Source: Salminus brasiliensis (Eukaryota > Chordata > Actinopteri > Characiformes > Bryconidae). From it: DNA of 64,000 bases. The stretch spans positions 34,362,741 to 34,426,740 of the forward strand of contig NC_132883.1 in the NCBI RefSeq assembly GCF_030463535.1, given 5' to 3'. The position numbers were made by a program, and so were the translations under genes. Below the pieces are notes generated by a model. The model was not told the origin of the DNA, did no database searches, and saw nothing but the letters and a program-made list of their open reading frames with translations. Positions 24,220-37,539 of this stretch are shown here, in pieces (the first letter of the stretch is position 1; each line of letters begins with the position of its first letter).

Positions 24220-24490
24220 GGAGAGAATATGAGGACAGAAAGAAGTGGTGCGAGGAACAGAAGCCAAAGGAACGTAAGAAAAAGAGAAGGAAAGAGAGGG
24301 GAAAAAGACAGAACGTCTAAACAGGGAATGAGGAGACTACGGACAGGCAGAACAGGTGAGAGACAACAGGAGAAAAGAGAGCGTCTGAGACACGCATCTA
24401 ATAAGAGCGAGAGAGAGCGTGAGGGACAGATGGACAGCTGAGTAAATGAGAGAGGAGAGAGAGAGGAGAGAGAAAGGGAGTGAGGGAGAA
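24220..24490 (+). repeat. Polypurine-rich tract
   Basis: About 270 bp in which A and G dominate on + (GAGAGGAGAGAGAGAGGAG and similar). It yields long but meaningless open frames on both strands. Such tracts can form triplex DNA. Confidence 0.8.
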
Positions 24491-24804
24491 TTGCTGGGCC
24501 ATGTAATGTACTGATCAGTATCATGATGATAGCTGCGAAGGCAGGAGTAAACATGGGGGGGGGGGTGCAGTGAAAGAGGACAGACACAAACAGTTTTATC
24601 CTTATAACGTCAATTACAGAAAGATAGGCTCTGTAACATTAAAGACAATGTTAAAAAATACACATTCTAAAATGCAGTGTGTGATTATTTCACCTTATAA
24701 AAATACTTTCACATTTTTCTTATTATTATTGTTAAGTAACATTCAGTCTGTGTGTCTGGGATTATACCTGAATACAACAGACCGGAAGCAATCATAATGA
24801 GCTA

Positions 24805-25625
24805 AAGCAATGAACTACAATGTTAAAACGTTCAATTCCTTGAGGAAATTTTGGAGGTTTCTCAATTTGAAACTGTGGAGGAACCTCTTAAGGTGCTTTA
24901 AGCTTTATGATTCCTCCACAGTTTAAAATGGAAGAACCCTCAATGAACTTTATTAATTTATTAAATTTACAGTGTACAAAAGACTGCTTCACAGGAGCTG
25001 AGCTATGGGGGGCCCAGACGAGGAGTCCTAGGATGCCAAGATTTCTGACTGCTTAAACAAAAAAAGCCTTCTGATTCCAATGAAAAGTGGCAAAATGTAA
25101 ATTATCTTGTGCTCAGTCCTTATAATGTCAGCATAAACAGACAAGGCCAAATGCAGGGGGCTGAATAGGACAAAATATGATTACTCACAAAAAACGTAGT
25201 TCCTCTAAGAACCTCTATTTCTAAGAACATTCCTCATTGCTCTTCAAAGTGACTGTAAGAACTTTTGGGACTCCAGAGTATTCCTTAAAGAACCCATTTG
25301 AAATAAGGTTACTAGAGGATCTTTAGAGTATTTGAGTCCAACTATGAGAAACTTCTTAAATTTATCTCACTGAAATCAACTTTAGCTCTTAGCAAAGACT
25401 TTTATCATTAAGAAGGGTTCATTAAAGAGTTTCCTCCACAGTTTTGATTGACGAACTGAAGAGGTTCCTTAAGGATCTTGCACTTTTAACCACACTGTTT
25501 AAAGTCGAAGATTCTTGAGAAAATGTTGGAGATCCTGAAGGTTCCTCAAATCACCTTAAAAGGTTCCTCCACAGTTTCAAATTGAAGAACCTCCAAATGT
25601 TCCTCAATGATTCCACCTGTAGTGA
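24805..25625. repeat. Cluster of GGTTCCTC-type MITE relics
   Basis: Several blocks (24,820-24,960; 25,195-25,470; 25,480-25,620) repeat GAGGAAATTTTGGAG, GAGGTTCCTTAAG, CCTCCACAGTTT and GAAGAACC in both orientations, echoing the MITE at 17,635. Borders are decayed. Confidence 0.55.
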
Positions 25626-26929
25626 GCTAGTAAAACATTTAGCTATTTAGTTATTAGCTTCATACAAATACTGTATTCCATATACACCACTGCATTAGTT
25701 GGCAATTTCAAAAAGCCACCAAATGATATTTGATATTAAGCTAGCATGATGCTAACAGTGGTGCTATAGCAGCTGTACACAGCCATTTGAAGCTGCTTGT
25801 AACAGACCCTCAGGTGGGACTTTATTCAGGTAATTTACAGTAATCATCTTCAACTCTGTAACTGATCAAAAGTGCAATACTGCTGTGAAATATTGTGTGA
25901 TTGTTCTGTAAGCTTGCTATAGCTGTCAGGTAATGGTACATCAATGGCACATCAACATTTTACCATTTAAGTGTGAGCAGTTTCTAGCCAGACAGTTCAC
26001 TCCAGTTTTATAGCTGTAATTGGAAAGGGGCATCAAATGTGATGCTACAGTTGTGAGCTATTGATTTGTGTTTTATTTACCACCCTATACATCCCAGACC
26101 AGCCTTTACTGCTACTATGGTTATCCCCAGGCAAAGTGTGACTAATTTGTTGTGCCCATCCAAAACTGTAGGGCTGGAAGCACAACACAACGTCTTCACT
26201 CAAAACAATGTCTTCATGATTAGGATGATTGCTGGTATTAATTTTAACAATATCTACTGATGCCCCAGTGTTAAAACACAAGTTCCGTAAGTCTAACTGT
26301 AACAAAACCATTACCATAGGCTAAAGGGGATACATGGAGTTATTTGCCTCCCATAAAAAAAACCCACTGTTTCTTCACATGAACTTGAGTGACTTACTGG
26401 TTCTTTACCCCGTGTGGGTTGCCAAATCTGTAGTTTTCAGAATAAATTGGATTAGTTTAAAAATGCAGACAGATGATGCATTATGTTTTAAGATCTTTTA
26501 TAAATTAACCACAGCACCAAAAACATTGAAGAGAACTTAGAATTTTATGAATATACATAAATGAAGGTGTTGAATAGCTGGCAACCTAAGGGCAGACATG
26601 TGCAAAGTAACATAAGAAATATACTCAACAAAAGCATGCAAATGCAGATGGCAGAGCTTGGCCAATACATTGCAAATACATGATCATTCTTTACAACCCC
26701 AATGTGCTCCCTTGTGTTGCTGTGGCAGCTAAAACACCCAGTCCTCAAGGGGCAGATAGAGGACAAATGTGAACTGGGACTGATATTTCTATCATTTTTA
26801 GGCTTTGTTACATCACATTTATTACATATCAAGTAAATACCATCATATCAGAGAGGTTTTGTACATTTTATTTTTTAAAGGTTCATGTTTTGGTCAGCTG
26901 TTATCTCAGCTCTATTTCTATAGGCAGTC

Positions 26930-28495
26930 CAGGCTAAAATGCATAACTTCAATGTAAATGGGCAGGGCTGAATAGACAGATATATGTAAATGTACTGACA
27001 TCACAAACACCATTCATTTTAAAAGGTTTTTGCAGCATCATTTCCATATACAGGCCAACTAGCGTAAACAATGTGTAATGTATTTTTTATTTTTTCTATG
27101 GGATATTGGTCCTTTTAGCAGAATATCAGTAATAGGGCAGAAACAACTGTAATAGCAATAACAATGAAAAAACAATAATGACAGTGATGCTGTGCGATGA
27201 CCGCTAATAACAATTAAGTACTCTTTGAGAAGTACTTAAATGCATAGGTATTGCAGAATTGGTCAATGAAGAATTCAGTTGGCTTTAAAAAAGATTTTAA
27301 AACTGTAATTGTTGTAGTTATAATAAATGTTTTGTAAGGTTTTTTAAAGGTTCTTGTTTTGGTCACAAACTCTCATTTGATATCGATTTTTAAACTGCAG
27401 GTAAAAAAAAAAACTGATATTGAAACCAACTCTTAATTTGGCAGTGGAATTGTTTAGTATTGGACATTGCTTTTGTGCACTTTTGGCTCCTTGAGGCATT
27501 GGTATTTGTCTTTTTCTTGTGATTGTAATTTGCTATTGACTGTGTCTTATCTCTGGAAACTTACTGTCCATTGCTTTTATGTAGTAAATTAAATCTCTAT
27601 CAGACTCTTAATGGCTTCGTTTTGAGCACTCGGGCACTGCTAATGCTAGTTCAGCGTGGACTAGATATCATGTCAACAGCAAAGAGCTTGATAAAAAAAA
27701 ATCCAACACTAACACTGGTCTTTCAGTGATTCCTGAGCGGAGCATTAAAAAGGCTGTTTGTTTACGTCATTGAAGTAACTGAGACAATCTAGTTCATAGA
27801 TGGCTTTGTAACCTAGTTGCTAATAATTGCTAATTGTAGAAAAATTGTAGAGTGTCTTAAATTGCTAAATGCAAGAAAAACAACCTTCCTCTCTCTGCGA
27901 TGTTTGAATAAATTGAACCATCAAAAATCTGCTGACCTGTATAATTAGCATGCGACTTCCACTTAACATTCATTTATTTATAACATCTGTGATCCTACAC
28001 TTTCCTCATATTTTACATACTCAGAGGCCATTCCAAGTGCAAAACAGTCCCAGTTCATTTTCACTTGACCATTTTCTAGCCTCTTCTTATCCCTTACAAT
28101 CAAACAGGCTGTATTTGTAACTGTGCATTGATGGATTGATGCCGTAGATGACCTCTGTTCCTATTGGCTGAAATGCTCTCTATAACTTTAATGTGTGTGG
28201 GAAGGGCTGAAAAGTTGTAGGCCGAATAGACAAATGTTTTTGTGAATGTGTTGCAAAAACCAGTTAATTTTATTTTATGTATAAAATTTTAAGAGTAAAC
28301 ACCATGTATCTTTTTTTAAAGCATAATACATTCAGTTTTGTGTAATGTTGGCCCTTAGTATCATATCAATAATATGGCGTATTTAACTGCAGTAGCAATA
28401 ATAATGATAAAAACAATACTGACTGTGATGCTATACAGTGACAATTACAAGTAATTAGGTAATCTTTAAGAAGTACTTAAAAACAAAGTTTCAGA
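26930..28495. repeat. Two diverged direct copies of a 320-bp repeat
   Basis: 26,930-27,250 and 28,170-28,490 share GGGCTGAA, then GAATAGACA, AATGTATT, TCAATAATA-like, GTAGCAATAA, ACAATGATG-like, GACTGTGATGCTAT-like and AGAAGTACTTAAA in the same order. About 920 bp of unassigned AT-rich DNA separates them. The family is unknown to me. Confidence 0.6.
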
Positions 28496-28908
28496 GGCAT
28501 GAAAATGCATCTACTGGCTGTAATCTGATATGGACTGTTGATGTTCATTGCCTGTTGTTTTACACTGATTCCTATCCTCAGTCCTGTGAAAGACCAGCCT
28601 CAATCAGCCATGGTCAGATTATCTTGCTTATCAGAGCTATGTATTGATTCTGTTTGTTAGTGATTACTTCCATGTACAGTTCACAACACAAATGGCAGCA
28701 TTAAGGGATGAAAAGAGACTGAATGGAGTTTGGCACAGACCCAGAGGTGGGTAGAGCCTAAACCTGTATCCAAGTTCAATTTACTTCAGTAAAATAATGA
28801 CTGCAGTGAAAGCAAAAGTGACAGTATTATCCAGCATCTGTCAGGACAAGATCTGAAATTTGTTAGACACTGCTCTTCTTTCTGATGCACTCTTGGTCTG
28901 CAATAGAA

Positions 28909-30290
28909 CCCAGATAGCAAGGTGATGTTGATACATCACTGATTTGATCAGAATCATCATTTTGAGGTTGAGGTTGAATTGTTGCTAGCAGTACAATGTT
29001 GAATCAATGAAAGTTTTTGGTTCCTAATGTTGGCAGCACTGACATTGAATACACATTGATTTGACAGGTAGATTATATGATAGAGGATGTGCGAGCTCAC
29101 TCTGGCAATAATTCCAAGGATCGTTTACAGATAACTGCTGCCTCTGAAGCAAGGAGAAAACATTTCAGAACATAAAAATGTTAATTTTCTGTGTGAATAC
29201 TTGCAATACATATCAGTTGTAACTATATATTGATTATCTTCAAGCATTAACTACATTACCATGACATTATGCCTGGTTTGTGACTGAAGATTTTAGCTAG
29301 CTATGTCTTCAGCTGTTAATAGAAATGCATTGCATTTATTGCTCACAGTCAGGGTCAGGGTAGTGTAACCTATAAACTAGTTTTATCTTTTCGGTCATTA
29401 GCATGGGGAGCTAGCTAATGTTAGTGCAGATAGTAGGATTTTAATTATCTTGAGGAACATTTATACTTTCATAAAACATTTTCACATTGGCATTTTTTTT
29501 TTTTTTAGATTTTTGATGCAATAATTATGTTTTGAATGTGGTATAGACTCTGCTATGCACCGGGGTGCTTAGGTGGAAGGCAAAATGTAAAATGGATAGT
29601 TTAGGTAGTTTTAGTATGTGTTTGTGATTTTGGTCATATTACATCCCCTTAGCACTGGTAGTTTTAACCCCTTAACTCAGAAAGCCTCATTACACACTAA
29701 GGCGTATTACTCAGTTACGACAGGGACTGTACAAACTGGTGGGGTAGAAGTTTGTAATAACACTTCCAGCTCACTGGCTCACTTTTTAAGTGGTTAATTC
29801 TTAAGATTCACATTTTGCACCATATCATGTTTGGTAAAAAAAAAAAAAAAAGTTTACTAAAGTTTGTATGCATAAATGTGTGTATGTATTTACACAAATG
29901 TATTTATTTTTGTGTGTACATATACTTAAACAAATGTATTTCTATTTTACAGTGCTAGTGTTTACTGATATTTCTGAAAAATACAATTTGTACTTTGAGA
30001 GATTTTCTTTTACTATTTTTCCCCTATTCTGCATTTAACAAAATTACTCTTGCTGTACATAAAGCAGGCTTGATTTAACATATTTTTCTGCTGTAAGGAT
30101 TTTTAAATGGTTTAAAGATGACTGAGGTAGTGTTGGTTTTCTGTAGATTTTTCTGTAAAAAATGTAGATCTAGTTTTAATATTAATTCAGGGCAAAATTT
30201 ATAATAAATCAACATCAGATTGGAACATTGATTCTGTGAAGTTGATGTTAACAGTTTAATGCTCTATTCAATGACTGATTGCTATCTGGG
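28909..30290. mobile_element. Putative DNA transposon with perfect 12-bp TIRs
   Basis: CCCAGATAGCAA at the left end is matched by TTGCTATCTGGG at the right, 1.38 kb apart. Sub-terminal sequence on both sides is rich in TTGATGTT/AACATCA motifs. No transposase frame survives inside. The superfamily is not assigned. Confidence 0.6.
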
Positions 30291-30299
30291 GAGGCTCAG

Positions 30300-32435
30300 A
30301 TGTAAATGTTGTGACCAATTTCAAAGCAGTACAGATGTTGTCACTAATGTAACACTAAAATACTACAAATGAAACTAAAGCTCAAAGTAGATTACTCTTC
30401 TTGCATCTATACTTCAGAAGAAGCACATGTAGAGGTGGGGAATTAGACAATATTTTATGGTCAGTTTTGTTGAGATGAACAATAGGCTTTTATGAGTGTA
30501 TTCTGAGTATGTTTTCTGTTTTATGGATCTATGGATTTAAAAAGTTTAGCTTTTTACGCTGTGTTCCTTTCTTATCTAGTTGAAAAAAGTAAACAGCTTA
30601 CAACGTTCTGGCCTGCTGCTCCATCATCTTTTTGGCCTTAATGGTTCGGTTCAGATGCCTGCTTTTATACACCCCCCAGTCCACAGCCAACCTGTCTTTT
30701 AACTCAGGACATGGCCCTTCCCAGGATAAGCCTTAGAACCAACCCTTAACCCATGTCGGACACTAATCTCTAGTCTTTACTGAATCCTATGCTGTACTGT
30801 CATAGAAGAATTTGTTCTTGTCCTGTATCTTTTCAATTTATATGAAGATGATGTCTTAACTATATCTACACAATTCTAAGAAAAGAAACAAGGAGCAGTG
30901 CCACAGAATATGCATAAATCTTACGAGTAATAACATATAACAGACAGAGAACTTTGGAAACCTACGTTACCAAAAAGTAGCAAAGGTTCTGATCTCTACA
31001 GCACAATGTTCAGATTCATGTTCACACTAGAAAATTAATTGAATTGTATTACTAAAATTAATAAATATATTCTGACTATGCGTATTATGTTCATTCATAG
31101 AGTTGTAACAAAATGTACTGTTAAAAAACAGTACACTAAATGTACTGTTGTAAAACAGAATGTGCTGTTGTAAATAAGAAAAAACTCAGACAATACAAAG
31201 TAACCAACTGGTTATTATTATCATTTGCAAGCCCTTTTTTCATAGAACTCAGACCAAGAACCGTTTTTAAGAGGGTAGGACAGGGTATTATATGCTGTAC
31301 TAATGCACTTCACAGATATTAAACTTCTCTGTGGCAGTGGCACTTCAGTCTGACTAATGAGGCCCATAGGTCACCATGTTCTTGTAAAATAATGTTCATT
31401 AAAAAAAAACATTCATCATACCAGCAATAACATAATAATATGGAAGCAATAATTACACACAAGATAGGAAAACTCAATACCCCATATCTTACTAGTAGGT
31501 TGGTTGGTTGTACTGCAGTTTCTCAAGCTGTGATAGTGCAGCAGTAAGCCCTTAATTCTTGAACACCCATTCTTTACCAAAGTCCTTTTAGCTCTAAAAG
31601 TGCTTGACCTGAATTTCCGCCATTGACTCTAGCTTGGAACATGTCACTCAAAATAGGAAGCACTTTAAAACCTGAAGCAAGTGTACGTATAATCAGTTTT
31701 TCAGGCAGAGAGGAAGCCTATGATGGACTGGGTTATGATGGACTTCCATCTGACTGACCTCTGAGGAGTAATGAGTGGTGTTCTGCTTACAGCTGCTCTT
31801 AAACATGAATAATGTTTAAGAATAAGGAGAACAGAGAAAGTCACTGCTCATCATCTGGAGCAGCTTGACTGTAATGAAGGATGGAAACAGGATGCATGAG
31901 CAGGGTACTCTTTACATAATACTCCCAGGCACAGTCCCGGAGCAATTCCACACAGTAGTTCAAAATTGGATACGCAAAAAGTAGACAAGAAACTAGACAT
32001 CAAACAATATATTGAAAGAAATTTAAACAAGTAAGGACTGGTACATGAAATAATGTAAATGAACAAAGGTTTCATGCAGTATGTGAAGTTAGTCAAGTCA
32101 GTTAAATTATAAAAAATAGCATCTTTAACTCCTTAAACCCTGCAGTATTATCATAATTACAAAACATCTGTTTCATAGTACCTAAAAGAGAAACCTGTGG
32201 GGCTCTGCCTGAAGTTTGAAATTAATCTAACCAAGTGCTGTTTTTGTTGTTGTTGTTTTTTTGTTACAGTGATATAGTTCATATAGTTTTTTATTACCCT
32301 ACCTCACTTGCTTTTGACACTGCTAAAATAGCAACTTTGATTTTGCTTCTGTTTCTGGCCAATTGCATGGAGAGAAACTGTTACAGTAATGTGAAGGTAA
32401 TTTCACTGCATCTGAGTACGCTATTTCCTTTCATA
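30300..32435. other. Non-coding stretch
   Basis: No recognised exon or transposon. Short open frames only. Confidence 0.45.
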
Positions 32436-32439
32436 CTCT

Positions 32440-32700
32440 AGCTACAACTTGTGTCCAGACTAGCCCTTCCCCTAGATAATGCACCTAGAGAGAAAGCAAC
32501 TACCTCGAAAATTTCACTCCCATCTCTCCTCCCGAACCTGAACCACAGCCATTGCAAGTAGGCTACATACGTTTGTTTCCTGCAGAGAGGAAAAGGCGTA
32601 GAGTGATGGGATTATGCCATTACTGTGGGGAATCAAATCATGTACTGGAAAACTGTCTGGTTAGATCCCGACCACTCTGAAGCCCCACAAGAAACCAGAA
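32440..32700 (+). mobile_element. Ty3/gypsy gag fragment with zinc knuckle
   Basis: The stretch reads AERKRRR, then CHYCGESNHVLENC, a CCHC zinc knuckle with the C-x2-C-x4-H-x4-C spacing of retrotransposon nucleocapsids. A proline-rich segment precedes it, as in fish chromovirus gag. The frame stops soon after. It is an endogenous retrotransposon relic on +. Confidence 0.75.
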
Positions 32701-33029
32701 GAGCTAAGTCTCTCACCCTCACATCTCTCTATATATAGTGTCTTCTCATTTGTACTATATTTAAACTATATTGACGAGTCTTTAAGTTATTAACAATTGA
32801 GAGTTTACTGACGAGTTAAAAGGTTTTCCAGAAATCCCTTACAAATATCTAGACCTCTAGAAGATCTTTAGTAACAGCAGGAATGCAAAAGGTTTTGTGG
32901 ATATGTACACATATGTCTGTACGTAATCCTAGCTGCCCTGGAACAGTTGATAGGGGCCTATTCTTTTACAGGAGCACTACATCGGGAGCACTTACCATCT
33001 AATCTTCATTAGAGAAGGGGATTTTCTAC

Positions 33030-33920
33030 TACAAGAGGCCACTATGAGTATTTGGCCCCACAACCAGAGACTGTTACTTGCATACTGGGACCTGTTTTAT
33101 GGTGGATTGATGTAAAAAGGGGCCAGGAGGCGGAGCCTGTTCCTTTAATCTGCTCCACCTACAAAGTAAGAAACACTTGCGTTTACATGGCTCCCTCTGT
33201 GGGGCATCCTGGTTTCACGTGTACTGCCCAACTCATCACTGACAAGTACTGGTGGCCTTTTCTAGCCCCTCAGTTCACTTTACAAGTTTGGAAAGCTTTC
33301 ACAGAGAAACTGTGGGAGATGGTGATTCTCATTTCGGGCAATTGCCCTCAATGCAACAAGCAAGCATAGTTATTGTCATAAGAGACCACCTGATTGGGCT
33401 AAATTCTTTCCCTAGGCAGTGTACGCTCAGAACTACTTTAGCCACATATCTTTGGACATCACGCTGTTTCAGTATTGTTTGAGGTTACCAACTTCCACTA
33501 TCTCCATGGAATGCCAGCCAAGCAGCCACTCCTGCAGTGGAAGACTGTTTAGGGGATGTTTGGGAGAACACTTGTGTCCAGCTGAAGGTAGCGGAGAGGT
33601 GACATAAAGAGCAGACAAACCAGTGATGGTTTGAGCATCCTGCCATAAACTGAGCCTATGTTATGTTAGTCCACTCAAAGCACATTAGCCTATAAGTGGT
33701 TATTCCTTTCTTTATATAGCCTCTTACCTTCTTTACCTGGTTCCTGATCCACTGGCCGATGTGGCACCTCTGGCATGCAGTTATTGGTAGACTGGGATGG
33801 GGTCCCGAGGAGTACTATTAGGTGTTGGCCTCTGATATTCTGGATCCAGGCCAAGACTTACTAGCAACTCACCCTTGGAGTTGGCTGGTTACTGTCACAG
33901 CCACGCCCAATCTACAACTT
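33030..33920 (+). mobile_element. Chromovirus integrase and chromodomain fragment, decayed
   Basis: The integrase zinc-binding region shows VGHPGF, KYWWPF and CPQC. The catalytic-core end is recognisable from a WA.FFPWAVYAQN-like stretch. In other frames, VWENTCVQLK and then VDWDG with DILDPG mark the integrase C-terminus and the chromodomain that defines chromoviruses. Reverse transcriptase and most of the core are missing, and stops interrupt every domain. It lies 330 bp after the gag piece on +, so both probably come from one element with a large deletion. Confidence 0.75.
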
Positions 33921-34039
33921 TGCTCCAATGATCGGATTTTCCAGACTTCTAAGCAGGGCTTTGCTTCTCATTACACACTTGAAATGAATAGCTGAGAGCA
34001 ATCAAGAAATACTTAAAAAAATCCTCACACACACACACT

Positions 34040-34225
34040 CTCTCTTTCTCTTTGCAATGTCCCTAGTGTTGTTTGACCTAGTTTCTGAGTGTTGTTATAT
34101 CCTGTTGATTTCCCTGGTTATTGACCTTTTGCCTTTTGATTTTTGCTGAGGCTTTGTTTGGTGAGTTGTTTGCTGGTTGTTTGACCTTGGGACTGTTTTT
34201 CTAGCCCTATTGTAAACATGTCTTC
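34040..34225 (+). mobile_element. Possible 3' LTR fragment
   Basis: T/G-rich sequence (GTTGTTTGACC repeated as GTTTGACC, TTTGTTTGGTGAG) ending in TCTTCAATAAGC follows the chromovirus integrase relic at the distance expected of a 3' LTR. No matching 5' copy was found. Confidence 0.3.
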
Positions 34226-35780
34226 AATAAGCAGCAGGTGTAAGTTGTAATGAGAAAAAAGTGGCAGGGTGTAAGCTGTGCTCAGATCAAAAAATTGTTG
34301 TCACATCTTAACAACAAAAGACTGTCACGTCACTAAAAATGAATTAGAAGCTGTTTGCACTGATCAGCTGCATATATTCAGTGGGATAGGCCATTATTGA
34401 CTGCAAAATCAATGATTTATTTATTGCTGGTTATTAACTAATAAGGGCTGTCTGTTCACTACAAGTGTTATGATAATACTTATGCACAGTACAATACTGG
34501 TTTTGATGGTTATCGGTATTGGGCTAAAGAAACTCTATTTCTTCCTGTGAGGTAGCAGAGTATTTAAGCTGCTCATCTTAAGAAAGGAGCTCTTAGATAC
34601 TTTTAGGTAGCAAGATTCTCAAGAAGAAATACTGCAATGCTTTTGTCTGATACTTAAGATTTAATATCTGTATTGGTATGAGAGTCTAGTGTCACTAATA
34701 CACTGTACCACTAGTATGGGGTAATATCTGTGTAATGTGTAATGAACCTCCAAATGCTGTAGCTGTAGGTTTAAGTGTGACAGGAAGTTGGATTCTTATT
34801 TAGCGATTCTGTTACATCTTAAATGATGCTGCAGTTACATTGCTGCTTATTCTTATTACTGTACAGGCACCAGAATGTACCAACCACAGCATTTAAGGTA
34901 CAACTGAACATATTATAAAGCAAAAAGCTTCATTAGTCATCTGATAATTATAACTAGTGTATATATTGTCTTATAGAATTTTACATTTTTGCTGTCCTAA
35001 AATTCCCACTGACGTTGCCATTACATAAGTGCAAAATTCAATAACCAAAAACCTTTATGCACGTGGTCATGTCTATTACCAAGGTTTGTTTAACATTAAC
35101 ATTAAGAAGGTCGAAAAGGATTACCATTACTGAGGGAGCTCAGAGTCTGGAGAATTTAAGAAGCTCATTCGCTCTGGAATTTTAACAGATAGACTTGTAA
35201 AAACTAAGCAATGTGCAAATTCATACTGGATTAAAATCACAGATCTCCTTTGGAATCATCTAAATTACAGTACCACCCCATGTAAAAATAATCCAGTTGA
35301 AATACGTGTTACCAAGCATTGGGAGCAGAGTTTAGGAGTGGAGGTGTGTCCTTGTGGATGTTTAGTTCTGAGGTCACTGTTGGGGAGTGTCTGTCCCTTA
35401 AGGACATTGAGGTGTTAAGCCCCCTACTGTTAGTGATGATGGGCTTCAAATCCAGAACCAGATTAAATAGACAAGAAGCTCAAGTTGTCACAACACACCC
35501 AAGCCCACAATATGCAGAGTAAGTGAGCCCCTGAGAAAGCACAAAATACTTTTGGAAAGCTGCTAGCACAAGCGCACGCTCCCACAGAAAGCGCACCACT
35601 AGGCACCACACAGCCTCAACAAACAGTCTAGCCAACATCCAGCTCCTTGCCCTTCCCCTCCTTTCCCTTTCGCAGCAGCAGTACTAAAAGCACTATGACA
35701 ACATGCATAATTAAATTTGTCCAATCCAAAAATAGCTAGAGCAGAAAAGGAGAGGTGGAGCCAAGAGTCTGGGAACAGGA
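34226..35780. other. Non-coding stretch
   Basis: Nothing recognisable: no exon, RNA gene or transposon terminus. Confidence 0.45.
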
Positions 35781-35801
35781 TACAGAGACAGAGAGAGAGA
35801 C

Positions 35802-35888
<87 letters not shown>
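35781..35888. repeat. (GA)n microsatellite
   Basis: About 108 bp of GA with a few CA interruptions at its start. It generates artificial Arg-Glu and Ser-Leu frames on the two strands. Confidence 0.97.
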
Positions 35889-35891
<3 letters not shown>

Positions 35892-36189
35892 GGAATGAGA
35901 AAGAGTTTTTGGCAGGAAAAGGTATCTATTACACATATGTCCAGGTCTTTGTTATCTTAGTTGTTTTTGGTTTTGGGAAAATGCTGGTTATAAAAGACCA
36001 AACCAAGCTTTTCAGGGTAGCTCCTCAATGTAGCCTACTTAGGCCCCCTAGCAGTGTAGCTGCTAGGCTGAGATTGGGTCAGGAGGGTACAAATTGTGAG
36101 TGAATAATTCTACAATCTATATCCCACTAATTATTGCCTACATTTTGAATACTTATCCTATGCTGATACTGACCTAGTGTTAAAGGTAT

Positions 36190-36425
36190 ACATACAGCAC
36201 ACCTAATATTTGGCAAAATGTGCTTTAGCAAGTTGGCATCTGGATGCTTTTGGTAGTCATCAACAAGCTTCTTTTAGATTTCTGGCTGGGAATTCTTCTT
36301 GTTTCCTTGTTTCTCTAGTCTTCTTATTTTCTGGCATTGATCCAACTTTTAAGCACAGTACACAAATATTCGATAGAGGTTGAGGTCAGGACTTTGGAAA
36401 TGCCATTCCAAAAGCCTCTAGCAAA
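36190..36425 (-). mobile_element. Tc1-like transposase C-terminal fragment
   Basis: On the minus strand, after a one-base shift, the sequence reads PDLN then IEYLCTVLKSWINARK, which follows the DD34D transposase signature PDLNPIE.LW. The remainder to about 36,190 reads like a decayed C-terminus and 3' end. It is inactive. Confidence 0.6.
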
Positions 36426-37539
36426 AGCCATTTCTAACACTAATTTTATTGTACAAAACATGTTTTTGACATTATATTTTTATTTATTTATAAAAAACAA
36501 AACGTTCAAAAATTGAAAGGGATGATGAAAAAGTATTTTTTGCCTGAACACAACACCATCCAATAGAGGGCTATTATTATATACAGTAGTTTTATTATAT
36601 TCCTTAATTAAATGTCAATACATTTCAGACTTTATTTGACTGTGTAAATGTTACAGCAATATTAGATCTAACTAATGAACCAGAATTAATAAAAGAGCAA
36701 TTCCATTAATGAATGAATTAGTTTGATAAAAAACAATAATTTCCAGGGAAAGTCCATAATCTCAAAGAAAAATCTATTGGATTAAACCTGTTCCATCAAC
36801 ATTTGAATTTAATTTTGAGGTATCAATAAAACCATAAAAATGTACAGAGACTAACTATCCAGAGCAATGACTGATGGCTTAAAGATGCAGTGCATTGCAC
36901 TGCTGAACTGAACTGATCTTGTATGGGATAGAAGTAAGATTGTATCAGAGACAAAAAGTTATAGTGGCTGTGTTTGCATGCAACTGCTAACTGCCTTGTT
37001 TCATGACAATGCATATGGTAAGCATTAATCACCTACAATGCATCACTGACAGTTCATTACTTTGTGCATATTAATCATGGTTCCCAGAGGGCGGGGCTCC
37101 ATTCCTCACACATTTTTCAAACTCACACCCTGGAGGACCACACCACTTCACAGTTTTCCTTGCTACTTTATAATGAACTAGTGAGTACAACTAAAAACAT
37201 TATTTATTACAACTAAACATTTATTTATTTGAAAAAGAAACAAGAACACTTAAAGAAAACACAAATAAATAAGTAAAATACATTGTTTTTGAGTTTGTTA
37301 GCATAACTATTTCTAAACTTACATCTACATCTACATCTACAACTTACGATCTTACGAATAAAATTGTTAAATTTATTTAAATGCAGTACTGATTTACTAC
37401 TGAGATCAATAGTTTTTAATAGTCAGACAGTTACAAAACAAATTTCACAACTTTCTTACTTGTCTGCACTGCACTGAGAAAGCACCTTTTAGCACACAAC
37501 ACCAGTGTAGCTCACATACTCACATTTTATTTATAAGGC

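Noticed and set aside
24183..24587. A 134-codon Ser/Leu-rich minus-strand frame as a membrane protein
   Set aside because: It is an artefact of the polypurine tract.
33052..33369. A 105-codon frame as a host gene
   Set aside because: The GHPG, WWP and CxxC motifs show it is the zinc-binding region of a retrotransposon integrase.
35717..36103. A 128-codon Arg/Glu-rich frame as a coiled-coil protein
   Set aside because: It is translation of a GA microsatellite plus flanking DNA.
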